Counted from the first letter of the stretch, positions 1-9,772 are shown. The stretch: 64,000 nucleotides of DNA from Cepaea nemoralis (GCA_014155875.1 JACEFZ010028128.1:201001-265000), one strand, 5' to 3'. The notes: generated from the letters alone by a model not told the origin. Program-made: numbers and translations.

Positions 1-483
1 TCAATGGCGTCAGCGCCCTACCGTACTCTATTATATTCAACTGCACATATGCCTGTCGCAGTGTATCCCGCTCGCTGGCAAATGCATGGGGACTTGCAGT
101 GGACTGAAGATACCGGGAGGATATAACTATAACCCTATAACGAGTCAAGAAGAACAGACAAAGTTAAAACCACGCACTTCAGTGGTTAATTTGATTTAAA
201 AGACTAACGAATTCAAGTGAAATGACTGAAATGTAAGGAACAATTATTTGTAATAAGAAGTGAAACTTTCAAGGTTTAAACAGGCAGAACGAATAATAAT
301 ATTCAGTGTTCAAAGTGTTGAAAAAGAATGTGAAAGATACAAGACCGCGCGCTGTACAATAATTAAGAACTGTAATTATTAAGTATGGTGACAGACATGA
401 TGCGTGTATAAAAAGAACACGCGAATGATGATATACAAACAGTTTTGATAGGTTTGAGAAAATTCCGGAGGAGATTTTGTGAA
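1..483. other. Unassigned sequence at window start
   Basis: I see no recognisable gene, repeat or RNA here. The sequence is A/T-rich with short open frames only. It borders the expanded CTT tail that follows. Confidence 0.4.
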
Positions 484-485
484 CA

Positions 486-516
<31 letters not shown>

Positions 517-784
517 CTTCTTCTTCTTCTTCTTCTTCTTCTTCTTCTTCTTCTTCTTCTTCTTCTTCTTCTTCTTCTTCTTCTTCTTCTTCTTCTTCTT
601 CTTCTTCTTCTTCTTCTTCTTCTTCTTCTTCTTCTTCTTCTTCTTCTTCTGCGTTCATCCGGAGTTTCTTTTTTTTTCGGACGTGACTGCGTTGTGCCTG
701 TTTACAGCATAGCTGCGTTCTTGCGCCGTTAGGCCGACACATCCGACTTCTGCGGGCATTTGTTGACCGGGTTAACCTTCCCGG
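484..784 (-). mobile_element. 5'-truncated RH1 copy (3' end only) with expanded tail
   Basis: Read on the minus strand from 784 down, this matches the 3' untranslated end of the RH1 element at 31388-31527 (AAGGTTAACCCGGTCAACAA, then the CGGATGTGTCGG and AACAGGCACAACGCA stretches). It finishes in GAA repeats that have grown to about 164 bp. Only the last ~140 bp of the element body is present, as expected for a severely 5'-truncated non-LTR insertion. No coding sequence remains. Confidence 0.8.
487..650. repeat. (CTT)n microsatellite, about 55 units
   Basis: An uninterrupted CTT/GAA run. It sits exactly where the short GAA tail of RH1 is expected, so it is probably an expanded retroelement tail. 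It creates artificial poly-Leu, poly-Phe and poly-Glu open frames. Confidence 0.95.
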
Positions 785-1378
785 TTTTGTGAACTATTGA
801 CCTAGAGGCGATTTCTGTATAGGACACGTTCAAAATGACTGTGTCACTGGATATTTTGAAAGATAAACATTATCATTATATTTGCGATAGAATCCCTCCC
901 CTTATAAAACAAGAACAAGAAGAAGACATAAACGACCACACAAAATTACCAGATCAGTCAGTGAAATTAATATAATATCAACAGAATATAAACACAGGAC
1001 AGTAACAATATTGTTAATGATAAAGAAGATATAGAACTGTTAACAAGCGCAAAGAAACATTACAGTTTCGCACTAACCAGCTGTGTGAACCGCATGTTAG
1101 CAGACCGCAAGGAAAGGACAGAAGGTTGGTACCTGACCTAATTTGACAGCTACTTTGTAACACAACACAGGAGTACAACAGCGGGAGCTGAACTATGAAC
1201 ATCTGTACAGGTCAACGTGAGAACACTACAGGACTTAATGCGTCAACTGTGTAGGAGTGAACTCAACAGCTGAGTCCAGATGGAATGATGGGGACAGAAG
1301 TGCTGTGTTTTCGTGATAGACAGTGCAAGACAGGAACTCGAATATTCCTATTACTTATAAATGTGTTATTATAGACAG
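785..1378. other. No recognised feature
   Basis: A/T-rich sequence with stop codons in all frames. I see no motif I can name. Confidence 0.4.
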
Positions 1379-1966
1379 TAAGAGAAACGTTTAAACAACT
1401 TTCATATGTGGTGTCTGCGAAAAATACTTGGTATTAAGTGACAAGACAAAATCACAAATACTGAAGTATTTGAAAGATCAGGTTGTGTGACGGTGTATTC
1501 CATGCTCAGTCTTCGTAGACTTAGATGGATAGGACACGTTAGGAGGATGGATGATGGTAGAATGCCAAAGGACATCTTTTCTGGCGAATTACAGATGGGT
1601 AAGGGATCTCAGGGTCGGCCTCTACTAAGATACAAAGATGTGTGTAAGCGGGACATGATTAATACAGGCATTGATAATGCACGTTGGGAGCAAGTCGCCG
1701 CTGAACGTGTTGCATGGAGGGCAACTATCAGAAATGGAGTAAAGACAAAGAAGAAAATGATTGCAGATAAAGCACACAGAGCGTGAGAGACGTAATTTGG
1801 TGCATGATGGCGGAAATGACCATGTTTTCACATGCATCCACTGTGTACAAACATTGACAGCATGAATTGGCCTTATCAGCCACATTCGCCACCGTCATGG
1901 GTTGTAGTTATTAAGTGAAGCACAATGTACCAAATTATCATCTGTCAAGAAATGCACATGTGCATT
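1379..1966 (+). mobile_element. EA retroelement, 5'-truncated 3' end
   Basis: This matches the last ~600 bp of the EA element at 52004-52603, starting at AGAGAAACGTTTAAACA. The frame at 1487-1786 encodes the RT C-terminal region (RRLRWIGHVRRMDDG, then GRPLLRYKDVCKRDM), as in EA. The terminal C2H2-like finger after 1786 is frameshifted and has lost residues. The 3' untranslated stretch (AAGCACAATGTACCAAA, CTGTCAAGA) is kept. It is a dead copy, diverged from the 52-kb copy. Confidence 0.85.
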
Positions 1967-1967
1967 G

Positions 1968-2016
1968 GTGCCGCAGACAGCAGATCACATACTCCAAGAT
2001 ACGACATATCTAGGCA
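1968..2016 (+). mobile_element. Short fragment of RNase H retroelement C-terminus
   Basis: The segment GCAGATCACATACTCCAAGA and what follows resembles 2703-2758, which encodes the TAEHILQDCP region after the RNase H domain in this family. About 50 bp, directly abutting the EA 3' end. Confidence 0.4.
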
Positions 2017-2380
2017 AATATATAAATATAATAATTATAAGTAACCTGAACTCACTTTTATGATATTGTTGTCAACAGACTATGGCTGTGGTTGTCCTGT
2101 TTAGTTTCCTGTGGTTGCTGACTCTGGTTTGCTCAAGCTCAAGATCATCCATCTACACTGACAATGACCCGGGACAGTCAGTTCCCATTTTAAAAGTTCA
2201 CCAAAGACACCAGGAAGAAGTTCAGCAGGTGAGGTTGGGTCATTAGGTGCAGAAGGTTTTAGATTTCTGGTAGCGTAAAGTTGTGACAATCATGTTAACT
2301 AAAGTAGGCTGTTATAAGAGAAGACGTTCAACTAATTAGCTTTTTGCATTAGTTAAAGGGAAAACATTAAATTAAATAGG
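2017..2380. other. No recognised feature
   Basis: No coding or repeat similarity that I can recognise. Confidence 0.35.
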
Positions 2381-2790
2381 CACTCCTGTCTGGGAAAATG
2401 CCAGTACTACGGACACTACATTCTGAACTTGGCAGCGAGCATATGGTCACCATACAGTGGATACCACCTCACTGTGGAGTACCCAGAAACGAGAGCGTTG
2501 GTCGATTAGTTAAGGAAGGAACAATAGAAGAACAACCTGATGTACCTGTTACATACCATCAAAAGAAAAGAATGAACAAATCAGTTAGAAAGCCACAAAA
2601 ACTGTTCAAGAAGACTACCACGTTATGGACGATAGATTACGCAACCACTTGTATACTAAATTCAAGTTTGGCGAACCAGCCATGTGCACTTGTGGATTGG
2701 CACTGCAGATGGCAGAGCACATACTCCAAGGCTGCCCAAAATTTGACATATCTAGGCAAACCTTCTGGCCTAGAGGTCTTTAGGTGCCAG
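2381..2790 (+). pseudogene. Degenerate RNase H / C-terminal domain of a non-LTR retroelement
   Basis: The reading begins LPVLRTLHSELGSEHMVTIQ and continues WIPPHCGVPRNESVGRLVKEG. This is the last part of an RNase H1-like domain, in which IQWIPSHxxVPGNxxADRLAKEG is expected. Here the essential final Asp of the ADRLAKEG motif is lost (SVGRLVKEG), so the domain would be inactive. The frame then breaks near 2610. The minus-strand copy at 62898-63603 is the better-preserved relative. It is part of a 5'-truncated I/Jockey-group element. Confidence 0.8.
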
Positions 2791-2985
2791 CTGCTTTTTC
2801 TCAGAGCCAACATGTTTTTTTTTTCAACATGGGCTAAGAAAAACACAAATCGAACTCGGATAAAGCTAAGAGGGGACTTCAAATGAACACTTTAAAAGGT
2901 GATATAAATTACAATAACCATGCCATTGCCTAGTAACCTGTCAGTATTGTTGTTAAGGATGTCTTAGAGTGTTAAGCATGTGACA
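2791..2985. other. No recognised feature
   Basis: Short interval between the RNase H relic and the mariner-like fragment. A poly-T run at 2816-2824 is the only notable point. Confidence 0.3.
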
Positions 2986-3206
2986 TCACAATGCAGATGA
3001 ATGCTGTGATGTCAAAAGAACAGTTTAAAGATTGCCGCCCCACTTTTGACATGCACCAAAGAGGAGCAGTGTTCTGTTACTTTTTTTTTTTTTTTAATCA
3101 GTCAAGGCATGACACCTATAGAAATTCATCAAGGAATGAAGGTCCAGTATGGTGATGCATGCCTGTCAGTCAAGCATGTGTATGAGTGGAGTAGGAAGTT
3201 TTAAAA
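2986..3206 (+). pseudogene. Mariner-type transposase N-terminal fragment
   Basis: One frame reads FDMHQRGAVFCY, then after a poly-T run (3080-3096) QGMTPIEIHQGMKVQYGDAC and LSVKHVYEWSRKF. This pattern (QG-x-TPxEIH, YGDAcLS, VYxWxxKF) is the paired helix-turn-helix DNA-binding start of mariner transposases and their domesticated relatives. The poly-T has pushed into the first helix. No DDD/E catalytic part follows, so only a broken fragment remains. The family is inferred from the motif alone. Confidence 0.6.
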
Positions 3207-3461
3207 TTGTTCATTCCAATGAATAGGTACTTCAAGTGGTGCTTGAGTGGTTACACATGTAAACAAGAGAATTATTTTCTACAGGAGGACTGCTGGAGGA
3301 CTTGCATTTAACACTGGTGGCAACATCGAAAAATGATACATTTGTTCTTTACTTTTTCAAAATATATTCCACCAAAAAAATTTATTTAAGGTTTTCATCT
3401 GAAATTCCCTCGTATATATTTTGAAATGAACCTTAAAATTCCTTTATTGGTTGCCCAGTCA
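3207..3461. other. No recognised feature
   Basis: A/T-rich spacer with no motif I can name. Confidence 0.3.
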
Positions 3462-3775
3462 AAGAAAAAAACAAAACCAATGACCAAGTCCTACAAGCAA
3501 CAAATGAAAATCATAAGCTGAATAGACAAATTAGAAGTAGACAGTCACAATTTCTTGTACACGTGAGAAGAAATAAATTGGAGAACTTGGTGACAACTGT
3601 CAAGATTGAGGGGAATAGAACAGGGGGAAGGCAGAGAAGTAAATACCTGGCTGGTGTGGCCACGTGGTATAGTTGCGATAAGAACACTGAGCTGATCCAC
3701 GACTCTGGTGATCGAGTGAGATTGCGAAACATGACCGCCCACGCTTATCTGTATGGCACATGATGATGATGAGTC
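3462..3775 (+). mobile_element. EB retroelement 3' fragment
   Basis: This matches the C-terminal coding end of EB (compare 56205-56500). The order TNDQVLQATNENHK, HVRRNKLENLVTTVKIEG and WYSCDKNTELIHDSGDRVR is the family signature. It ends in a GCACATGATGATGATGA tail. In-frame stops and frameshifts show it is dead. Only the last ~100 codons are present. Confidence 0.8.
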
Positions 3776-4124
3776 AGAGATATCATCATGAGAACACTTC
3801 ATCTATTTCATGCATCTCTAGAGCTTTCAAGTACCCATCACTTGTTGCATCTCCAAATGACACAATAGAAAGAAATGTCTCCTTCACCTTCCCTTCTCTG
3901 ATAAAACAAAAATATAGCATCAGCCCGTCATCATCGGATCTGTTTGCACGTCCATGAAGTAAGATACTGACTTATAAGCTGTCCTTTAATTCACATATCA
4001 AACCTTCACGAAGATATGAGGCAATGTATGAAATAAATGCTCTACACTATTGTTTTATCCACATACTTCTCTGAATCATTTCACACTTAGCTTGACTTTC
4101 AAAGTCAATGTAAGGTCTATTGTT
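3776..4124 (-). pseudogene. hAT-like transposase, middle part (downstream of EB insertion)
   Basis: On the minus strand the segment starts NNRPYIDFE. Further on it reads SYFMDVQTD, then a stretch like GLMLYFCFIREGKVKETFLS and GDATSDGYLKALEM. The order (IAKNxRPYxDF, then mDxxTD with the first catalytic Asp, then YFRxxxxGxxxExFL) is that of KIAA1586/zinc-finger-type hAT transposases. It continues the piece at 5787-5943 across a retroelement insertion. Several stops and frameshifts are present. Confidence 0.55.
4109..4124. repeat. Left target-site duplication (16 bp) of the twin-primed EB insertion
   Basis: TGTAAGGTCTATTGTT, repeated exactly at 5787-5802. Confidence 0.85.
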
Positions 4125-5347
4125 CGCAGCATATACACAGCATTTACTGTACCCTTTCCTTCTACAAACCCGCATTGTTCTTCCCCTATTTCAGGTTGTA
4201 TTTTCTTCCTCACTCTTTGCATGATAGTTCGTAGCAAAATCTTTGTGATGTGGCTCATTATACTAATTGTTCTATGTTGATCACATTCCAAGGTTCCTGA
4301 TTTCTTTGGGATTGCAATAAATTTAGAGTTACATAATTCAGAAGGTATATCACCAGTATCATATAATGTGTTCAGCTGCCTGGTGACTTGATCTAGTCCA
4401 AATTCTTCTAAATATTCTTTAATCATTTCTGTTGTGATGTTATCTGCACCGGTGGCCTTGCCAGCTTTCATATGCTTAAGAACATTTCGAACCTCCATCT
4501 TCAAAATTGGCGGCCCTTCATTATTAAATCTAATATCATACTGTTCCTCTCTGTTATCATTATAAAAGTTTTTCACATAATCTGTCCATACATGTAGAAT
4601 ATGATCTTTTTCTATTATGATTTTGCCATCTTTAGTTTTAGACAGCCTGTTGATGTACTTGTTCTTTTATTAGTAAGTTCCAGAATTCTTTTGTGCACTA
4701 ATTTGGTATTTTGACTGTTATGTTGTTTTTCAATGTCTAAGCACTTTTCCTCAAGCCATGCTTCTTTTGCCTCCTTACATAATATTCTGACTTGTCTGTG
4801 AATTTCTTCATATTTGGCAGGATTATTTTTGAGTCTTCTTGTTTCCATTAGGTATGAAATTTCTTCTGTCATCCATTTCTTACGACCCACCTTCTTTAAT
4901 TTTGGTATAGTTGTTTCTGCAGCAAAACTGATTGAATTCTTAAACATTTCCCATTGATCATCCACATCCTGGAATATCTCTAGATCAGACAATATATCAA
5001 ATCTGTTCTGTACTTCTATGTTGAATTTGTTTTGTATTTCCTTGTCATTACTCAATGTACACAAATCATATTTAGTGTTTCCTGTTATATACTTGACTTT
5101 CTTCAACTTTATCCTCAATGTTCCAGTGAGTAGTCTGTGGTCACTGCAACAGTCAGCACTGGGAACTGTTTTTGCTGTTGTTAGTGCGTTTCTAAATCTT
5201 CTGCTAATCAGAATGTAGTCAATCTGGTTTCTGATCCTGCTATCAGGAATCCTCCATGTCCATAATCTTCTAGGGTGTTGCTTAAACCAGGTGTTTCCTA
5301 CAATCATTTCCTGTTCTTTTGCCCACTCTGTGGGTCTGTATCCTCTT
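4125..5347 (-). mobile_element. EB retroelement, inverted 5' segment (endonuclease end to RT start)
   Basis: The minus strand encodes two EB blocks. The endonuclease C-terminus is at 5307-4615 (IVGNTWFKQHPRRLWTW, NQIDYILISRRFR, CCSDHRLL) and the RT start at 4576-4125 (EVRNVLKHMKAGKATGADN, FIAIPKKSGT, EEQCGFVEGKGTVNAVYMLR). The SDH catalytic motif of the endonuclease is present. A frameshift near 4630-4660 separates the blocks. It lies in opposite orientation to the adjoining 3' segment and stops abruptly inside the RT at the target-site duplication. The catalytic RT core is missing from both halves. Confidence 0.85.
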
Positions 5348-5786
5348 TCATTTCTCTCAGAGCCTGTACTTTTGCTTGGATGTGAAACTTGGACAATGTG
5401 CAGTCAAGCTGAAAAACATCTGATGGCTGCAGAAATGTGGTTTCTGAGGAAAATGCAAAGAATACCATGGACAGACAGAAAAACCAATGACCAAGTACTA
5501 CAGGAGACAAATGAAAATCGTAAATTGATTAGAGAAATTAGACGTAGTCAGTCAAAATCTTTTGGACATGTTATGAGAAGAAATGGATTGGAGAACTTAG
5601 TGACAACTGGCAAGATCGAAGGGAACAGACCAAGAGGAAGACCGAGAGGAAAATACCTGGATGGCTTGGCCACATGGCATGGATGAGACAGGAACACTGA
5701 GCTGATCCACGACACTGGTGATTGAGTGAAATGGCGAGTCATGACCGCCCACGCTTTCCAGCATGGCACATGATTGATTGATTGAT
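5348..5786 (+). mobile_element. EB retroelement, 3' segment of the twin-primed copy
   Basis: The frame around 5370-5685 encodes LLGCETWTMCSQAEKHLMAA, then EMWFLRKMQRIPWTDRK and NGLENLVTTGKIEG, closely matching 56087-56420. It ends in an ATTG-repeat tail (GATTGATTGATTGATTG). A stop at 5684-5686 and later changes interrupt the final codons. With the inverted 5' segment and flanking duplications it forms a single insertion event of about 1.66 kb. Confidence 0.88.
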
Positions 5787-5802
5787 TGTAAGGTCTATTG
5801 TT
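5787..5802. repeat. Right target-site duplication (16 bp) of the twin-primed EB insertion
   Basis: An exact repeat of 4109-4124, directly after the ATTG tail. Confidence 0.85.
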
Positions 5803-5943
5803 TTTGGCAATATAGTACAATGCCATGAAATATACATTCATAATTTGCAGCATATTAGCATCCATTCTTGTGGGCACTTGCACTAAAGGAGCACATTTAG
5901 GATTTTTCTGTGTACTTTCAGCCTCCCCACGCTTGAAGTGCAA
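5787..5943 (-). pseudogene. hAT-like transposase, upstream part
   Basis: The minus strand reads HFKRGEAESTQKNPKCAP, LVQVPTRMDANMLQIMNVYF and ALYYIAKNNRPY. The same frame continues beyond the EB insertion at 4124. Similar N-terminal spacer and IAKNxRPY motifs are found in KIAA1586-like hAT proteins. The copy at 6660-6808 is a second version of the same segment. Family assignment rests on the motif order only. Confidence 0.5.
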
Positions 5944-6339
5944 TTTGAATTTGTCACGCTTTTTAAGTTTCCAGTTTCAATGATTTCTAACTTTTAAATC
6001 ACTGATGTTGTCTCCGCATAGTTTTTGTATTTTTATTTTTTATATTTATATGTATATATATATTTTTTTGTAAATAAGTTTTGTTGCACTGTTCGTTTAA
6101 CCAATTTTCTTATGCCTTTATGCATTTTTTAATAAAAATTTACTTATCATATTCTTCTTTGTCATTTTGGCATTATTTTCTGTTGTACATCAACTTTAAA
6201 ATTTCTTCAGTCATCATTTATTCATTTCTTCTTAGCTTTTTGTTTTAGTTTTGGTAATATATCTTTGCTTGTTAGGTGGTGCTTTTCATTATGTCATATT
6301 ATTTATTAATGCTTTTTATTGTAGTAACGGTATTATTCT
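5944..6339. other. A/T-rich sequence, possibly decayed hAT transposon
   Basis: Very A/T-rich, with TATATA runs around 6050. No clear frame. It lies between two hAT-like copies and may be part of one of them. Confidence 0.3.
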
Positions 6340-6810
6340 TAAACTAGAATTTCTTTAACTGATCTTAGAATATCTTTGCTAAGTCTAATGTTCTTAACCT
6401 TAGTTTTCCTTCTTTTCAATGTTACTTTTTTGTCCACATAGTGAGGCATGACCCTTATTATATTCCACGCCAGATATTGTATTATCAGTGCATCTCTTAG
6501 CCTTTTTGGATAAGGGCAAAAAACAGGATCTCCCATGTGCAAACTATGCACGTTAAAAAACTAATAGCAGTTGGAAATTGTAGAGAGGAAGCCATAAGGC
6601 CACTGCCCTGGTAAACTATTAGGAAAAAATTCCTACCCAAGGGATGGAATCTGTCTAGAGGAATCATTTTTGGCAATACAATATAATGCATGAAATGTAC
6701 ATTCATAAGTTGCAGCATACTAGCATCCATTCTTGTGGGCACTTGCACTAAAGGAGCACTGTCAGGATTCTTCTTTGTACTTTCAGCCTCCTGACACTTG
6801 AAATGCATAT
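6340..6810 (-). pseudogene. Second hAT-like transposase fragment
   Basis: The minus strand at 6808-6660 repeats the first hAT segment (HFKCQEAESTKKNPDSAP, LVQVPTRMDASMLQLMNVHF, YCIAKNDSSRQ). Nucleotide similarity to 5803-5943 is clear (CATCCATTCTTGTGGGCACT is shared). The frame at 6551-6339 continues with a lysine- and arginine-rich stretch I cannot name. Frameshifts near 6690 and 6560 break it. Confidence 0.45.
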
Positions 6811-7004
6811 AGGAGTTATCATGCTTTCCATTTTAAATCGTCCCAAACATCCAAACACAACTTTAAAATTTTGGTCTGTTGTATTGGGAATCTTATTGCT
6901 CAGTTCGCAATTCCTTTATAGCTTAACCATGGTACTAATTCCAGCAACCATTGCTGAAACCTTCGTTAGCACAACTTTAATAAGTCTTTTAAAAATGTCT
7001 TAAA

Positions 7005-7242
7005 AGTCAAGAGGGTTGACTTGATTGCACTGGGTTTTGTCCTATATGGCTCGATATTTTTCTGCATGGTGGCCTGCTGAACGCATTGCACAAAGCACAA
7101 ACTCCGTAGCTCCAGCGATGACCCCCATGAGTCTCTGAGAAAAAATGCACTTGTGAACCGAAAGATGTAGCCCAGAATAAAACTCACAACCTTCGGAGCA
7201 CGAGGCAGACAACTTTACCACTTCGCCACGGAGTCTCCCCTA
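7005..7242 (-). mobile_element. SINE1 copy
   Basis: Seen from 7242 down: a tRNA-like head (GTGGCGAAGTGGTAAAG as box A, and a decayed box B), then the SINE1 body. The body includes the CGGTTCACAAGTGCA, GGAGCTACGGAGTTTGTGC and TGCAATCAAGTCAACCCTC stretches. Five more copies in the window share this body. This one has diverged at box B. Confidence 0.8.
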
Positions 7243-8045
7243 GCGCAACTGATGGAATGTAGGAATAATATCTACAATGCAACACCATCAACTACCAACA
7301 CTGGCGCTACATCAAAGAAAATCTGATACGAGAGCAAGATGGCGCCCGAAAGTAAAATCAATTGACAACGTTAAAGACATTGTACAATCACATGCATCAG
7401 ATACTGGAACATCACCGATTCTTCCACATGACGCTTGATGGCAAAAGTGGAAGATAATTATGATAATCTTCAATGTTGGGTTTTACACGGTCTTCTCTAA
7501 CACAGTATCATCTTGAAAATTACAAATGTTGCTTGAATCGACTGGCTTCTCACCTTCGTTCTTTTCTCTGTCGCTTTTTCATACATTTTCGGGCAAAATC
7601 AGCCTACTTAAGTAGAAATCTGTCAGAGTAAATGTTTTTTTTACTTACACTTAACAATTTACATGGATTTGTTCTGTTAATTTTCTAAATTTTAAGTAAG
7701 CCTAAAATAATACAACTCCACTCAGACTCGCAAATTGTGATGGCGCATGGTGTGTGCATGACACATGGATTGATGCTGGGGCGGCAGTTGGAAACAGTGT
7801 GAATAACTGCCATCTGAGACGTTAGGATAGCATATCACTGCAGAAATCACAAATCGGCTAACAATGATGTAAACATGTATAATGGTGCTTTTATTATTCT
7901 GATTTCACGATACATGGAAACAGAAAAGGAGGAAAGTCTCTTAATTATACTACTAACAGGTTCTTTCAGTGTCACACCATTTCAGTCTTCTGTGCAATTC
8001 AGTGAATTTAAACTGTCTTTTCTGACTGATGTTTTTGGTTCATTC
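7243..8045. other. No recognised feature
   Basis: Unique-looking sequence with short frames only. 7875-8040 has an open frame, but I see no domain. Confidence 0.35.
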
Positions 8046-8512
8046 CACACTGAATCTACAACCATGGTCAGACTGAATCTACAACCATGGTCAGACTGTG
8101 AATCTACATCCATGGTCAGACTGTGAATCTACATCCATGATCAGACTGAATCTACAACCATGGTCAGACTGAATCTACATCCATGGTCAGACTGAATCTA
8201 CATCCATGGTCAGACTGTGAATCTACAACCATGGTCAGATTGTGAATCTACAACCATGGTCAGATTGTGAATCTACAACCATGGTCAGACTGTGAATCTA
8301 CATCCATGGTCAGACTGAATCTACAAACATGGTCAGACTGTGAATCTACATTCATGGTCAGACTGTGAATCTACATTCATGGTCAGACTGTGAATCTACA
8401 TTCATGGTCAGACTGAATCTACATCCATGGTCAGACTGTGAATCTACATCCATGGTCAGACTGTGAATCTACATCCATGGTCAGACTGTGAATCTACAAC
8501 CATGGTCAGACT
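8046..8512. repeat. Minisatellite, 23-25-bp unit
   Basis: About 19 units of GAATCTACAACCATGGTCAG plus ACT or ACTGT. The unit alternates between lengths 23 and 25, and AACCATGG alternates with ATCCATGG and TTCATGG. The frames it opens are artefacts. Confidence 0.95.
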
Positions 8513-8692
8513 GCGAGATCAGCAAGTTAAAAGAGGTGTGGCCAGAGAAGAGCACTGTGCGGGAAGCCAAAGAAGATTAATAAAGCAACACAGAACTGAT
8601 GTCTGTGAGCCACTACACGCTGCGGGATTTACTAAAGAGTGTATCCGAGCACTTATGGACTGAATGCTTCAATGTGCAATGAGGATGATCTT

Positions 8693-8905
8693 TGAACTAA
8701 CTGACTGACTGACTGACCGACCAACCAACTAACCAACCAACCAACCAATCACCAACCAAACCAACCAACCACCTAACCAACCAATCAACCAACCAATCAA
8801 CCACCAATCAACCAACCAACCACCCAATCAACCAACCACCTAACCAACCAACCACCCAACCAACCAACCACCCACCCACCCACCCAACCACCCACCCACC
8901 AAACC
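8693..8905. repeat. CCAA/CCAC-type microsatellite
   Basis: It starts with CTGACTGACTGACTGACCGA and passes into imperfect AACC/CACC repeats. The minus strand is a run of GGTT and GGGT blocks, which could form G-quadruplexes. Confidence 0.9.
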
Positions 8906-8936
8906 AACTGGTTCATCCCACACTCTGGCCCGTTGG

Positions 8937-9055
8937 ACTTCAGTGTTGACTTCTCATTCATAAAGCAATGGTAAACTGCTGAACATAAAGTTGCCTGGCT
9001 GATCAACCTGGGAACAAAGGAAACGTCCTGCAAAGAACATGCAATTAAGACGATT
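8937..9055 (+). mobile_element. SINE3-like tail fragment
   Basis: The stretch AAGCAATGGTAAACTGCTGA, followed by CATAAAGTTGCC and AACGTCCTGCAA, resembles the tail of SINE3 (compare 39655-39720). No tRNA head. Confidence 0.4.
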
Positions 9056-9148
9056 CTGTGCAGGCACTGATTCATACATGTTTGTAGTTTATTAACTTTT
9101 TAAAATAAAACATAATTATTTGCCAACTTGTTACATTTTGCTGTGCAG

Positions 9149-9412
9149 TAGGCCATATGTTTTACATTTCACGTCTTCAGGAACTTATGAAACTGATGGG
9201 TTTACACAGTATACCCAAGCCCTATCCCAATAAGAAAATTATGCAGTCAGCTTTGAAATTCATGAGGAATCTCTATGAAAGCAGCAAAGATGTCGACTCT
9301 TCGGAGTATCCAAGTGATGGCACTCTCATTCATGTCAACAACGCCTCAGCTCTGGGCCTGGATCCAGTCAAAGTGGAGGGAGTTGATATCATTGTTAGCT
9401 GTGCCAATATTG
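9149..9412 (+). CDS. BMP5-8-type TGF-beta ligand, propeptide exon a (partial gene)
   Basis: This exon encodes the start of the latency/propeptide region of a secreted TGF-beta superfamily ligand. Visible motifs are RLQELMKLMGLHSIPKPYPN and ALKFMRNLYESS, which parallel the ILxxLGLxxRPRP and FMLDLYN motifs of BMP7-like propeptides. They are followed by GVDIIVSCANI, which parallels the DMVMSFVNL motif. The donor is TTG|GTAAGG at 9412/9413, phase 1. Two acceptors are possible: TGTGCAG at 9148 or the more pyrimidine-rich CGTCTTCAG at 9180. I chose the first because it keeps the family-like RLQE residues. No signal peptide or start Met is seen, so an upstream exon is expected outside the window or unrecognised. 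Confidence 0.82.
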
Positions 9413-9488
9413 GTAAGGATATTTGACTGTTGACTGCAAAATCTCCCCGGCTGTTTCATTATATGTGTATGTGAGAATGCTGTGTGAA

Positions 9489-9772
9489 CAGGCGGACAGG
9501 TAGAGCATGGCTTTGCTGATCCAGTAACTTCTGCTGCTTGCCTTGTTTCAGATGTATTAGTGTTAACTTTCCTCTGGAGTAAACTAGGCAGGCCGAGAGA
9601 GGGATCATGTTCCATGGGCAGCACATGGTCTCTACAACTCAACCCAGGCTTTGTGCTTTGGAGAGGTGTAACATTCGCTACCGCCATGGGTTGTAGTTAT
9701 GTCTAGTTAGATGCACAATTGTAACAAACTATTATCTGTCAAGATGGTACAGTGCCAGTGAGAATGCTGATA
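9489..9772 (+). mobile_element. EA deletion derivative: 5' UTR fused to 3' end
   Basis: 9489-9658 matches the EA 5' leader (48887-49063: AGGCGGACAG, GTTAACTTTCCTCTGGAGT, GCAGGCCGAGAGAGGGATCA). At about 9670 it jumps to the EA 3' end (CGCTACCGCCATGGGTTGTA, then TAACAAACTATTATCTGTCA; compare 52507-52600). The whole coding region is absent, leaving about 280 bp. It lies just inside the BMP intron, 76 bp from the donor. Confidence 0.8.

Noticed and set aside
269..742. Overlapping poly-Glu, poly-Leu and poly-Phe frames
   Set aside because: They are translations of the (CTT)n tract and an RH1 tail, with no coding evidence.
7875..8126. 83-codon plus-strand frame
   Set aside because: The last part is minisatellite and the first part has no recognisable domain or splice support.
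8463..8663. Possible exon after the 23-25-bp array
   Set aside because: It begins inside the array, has no acceptor that I trust and no homology that I recognise.
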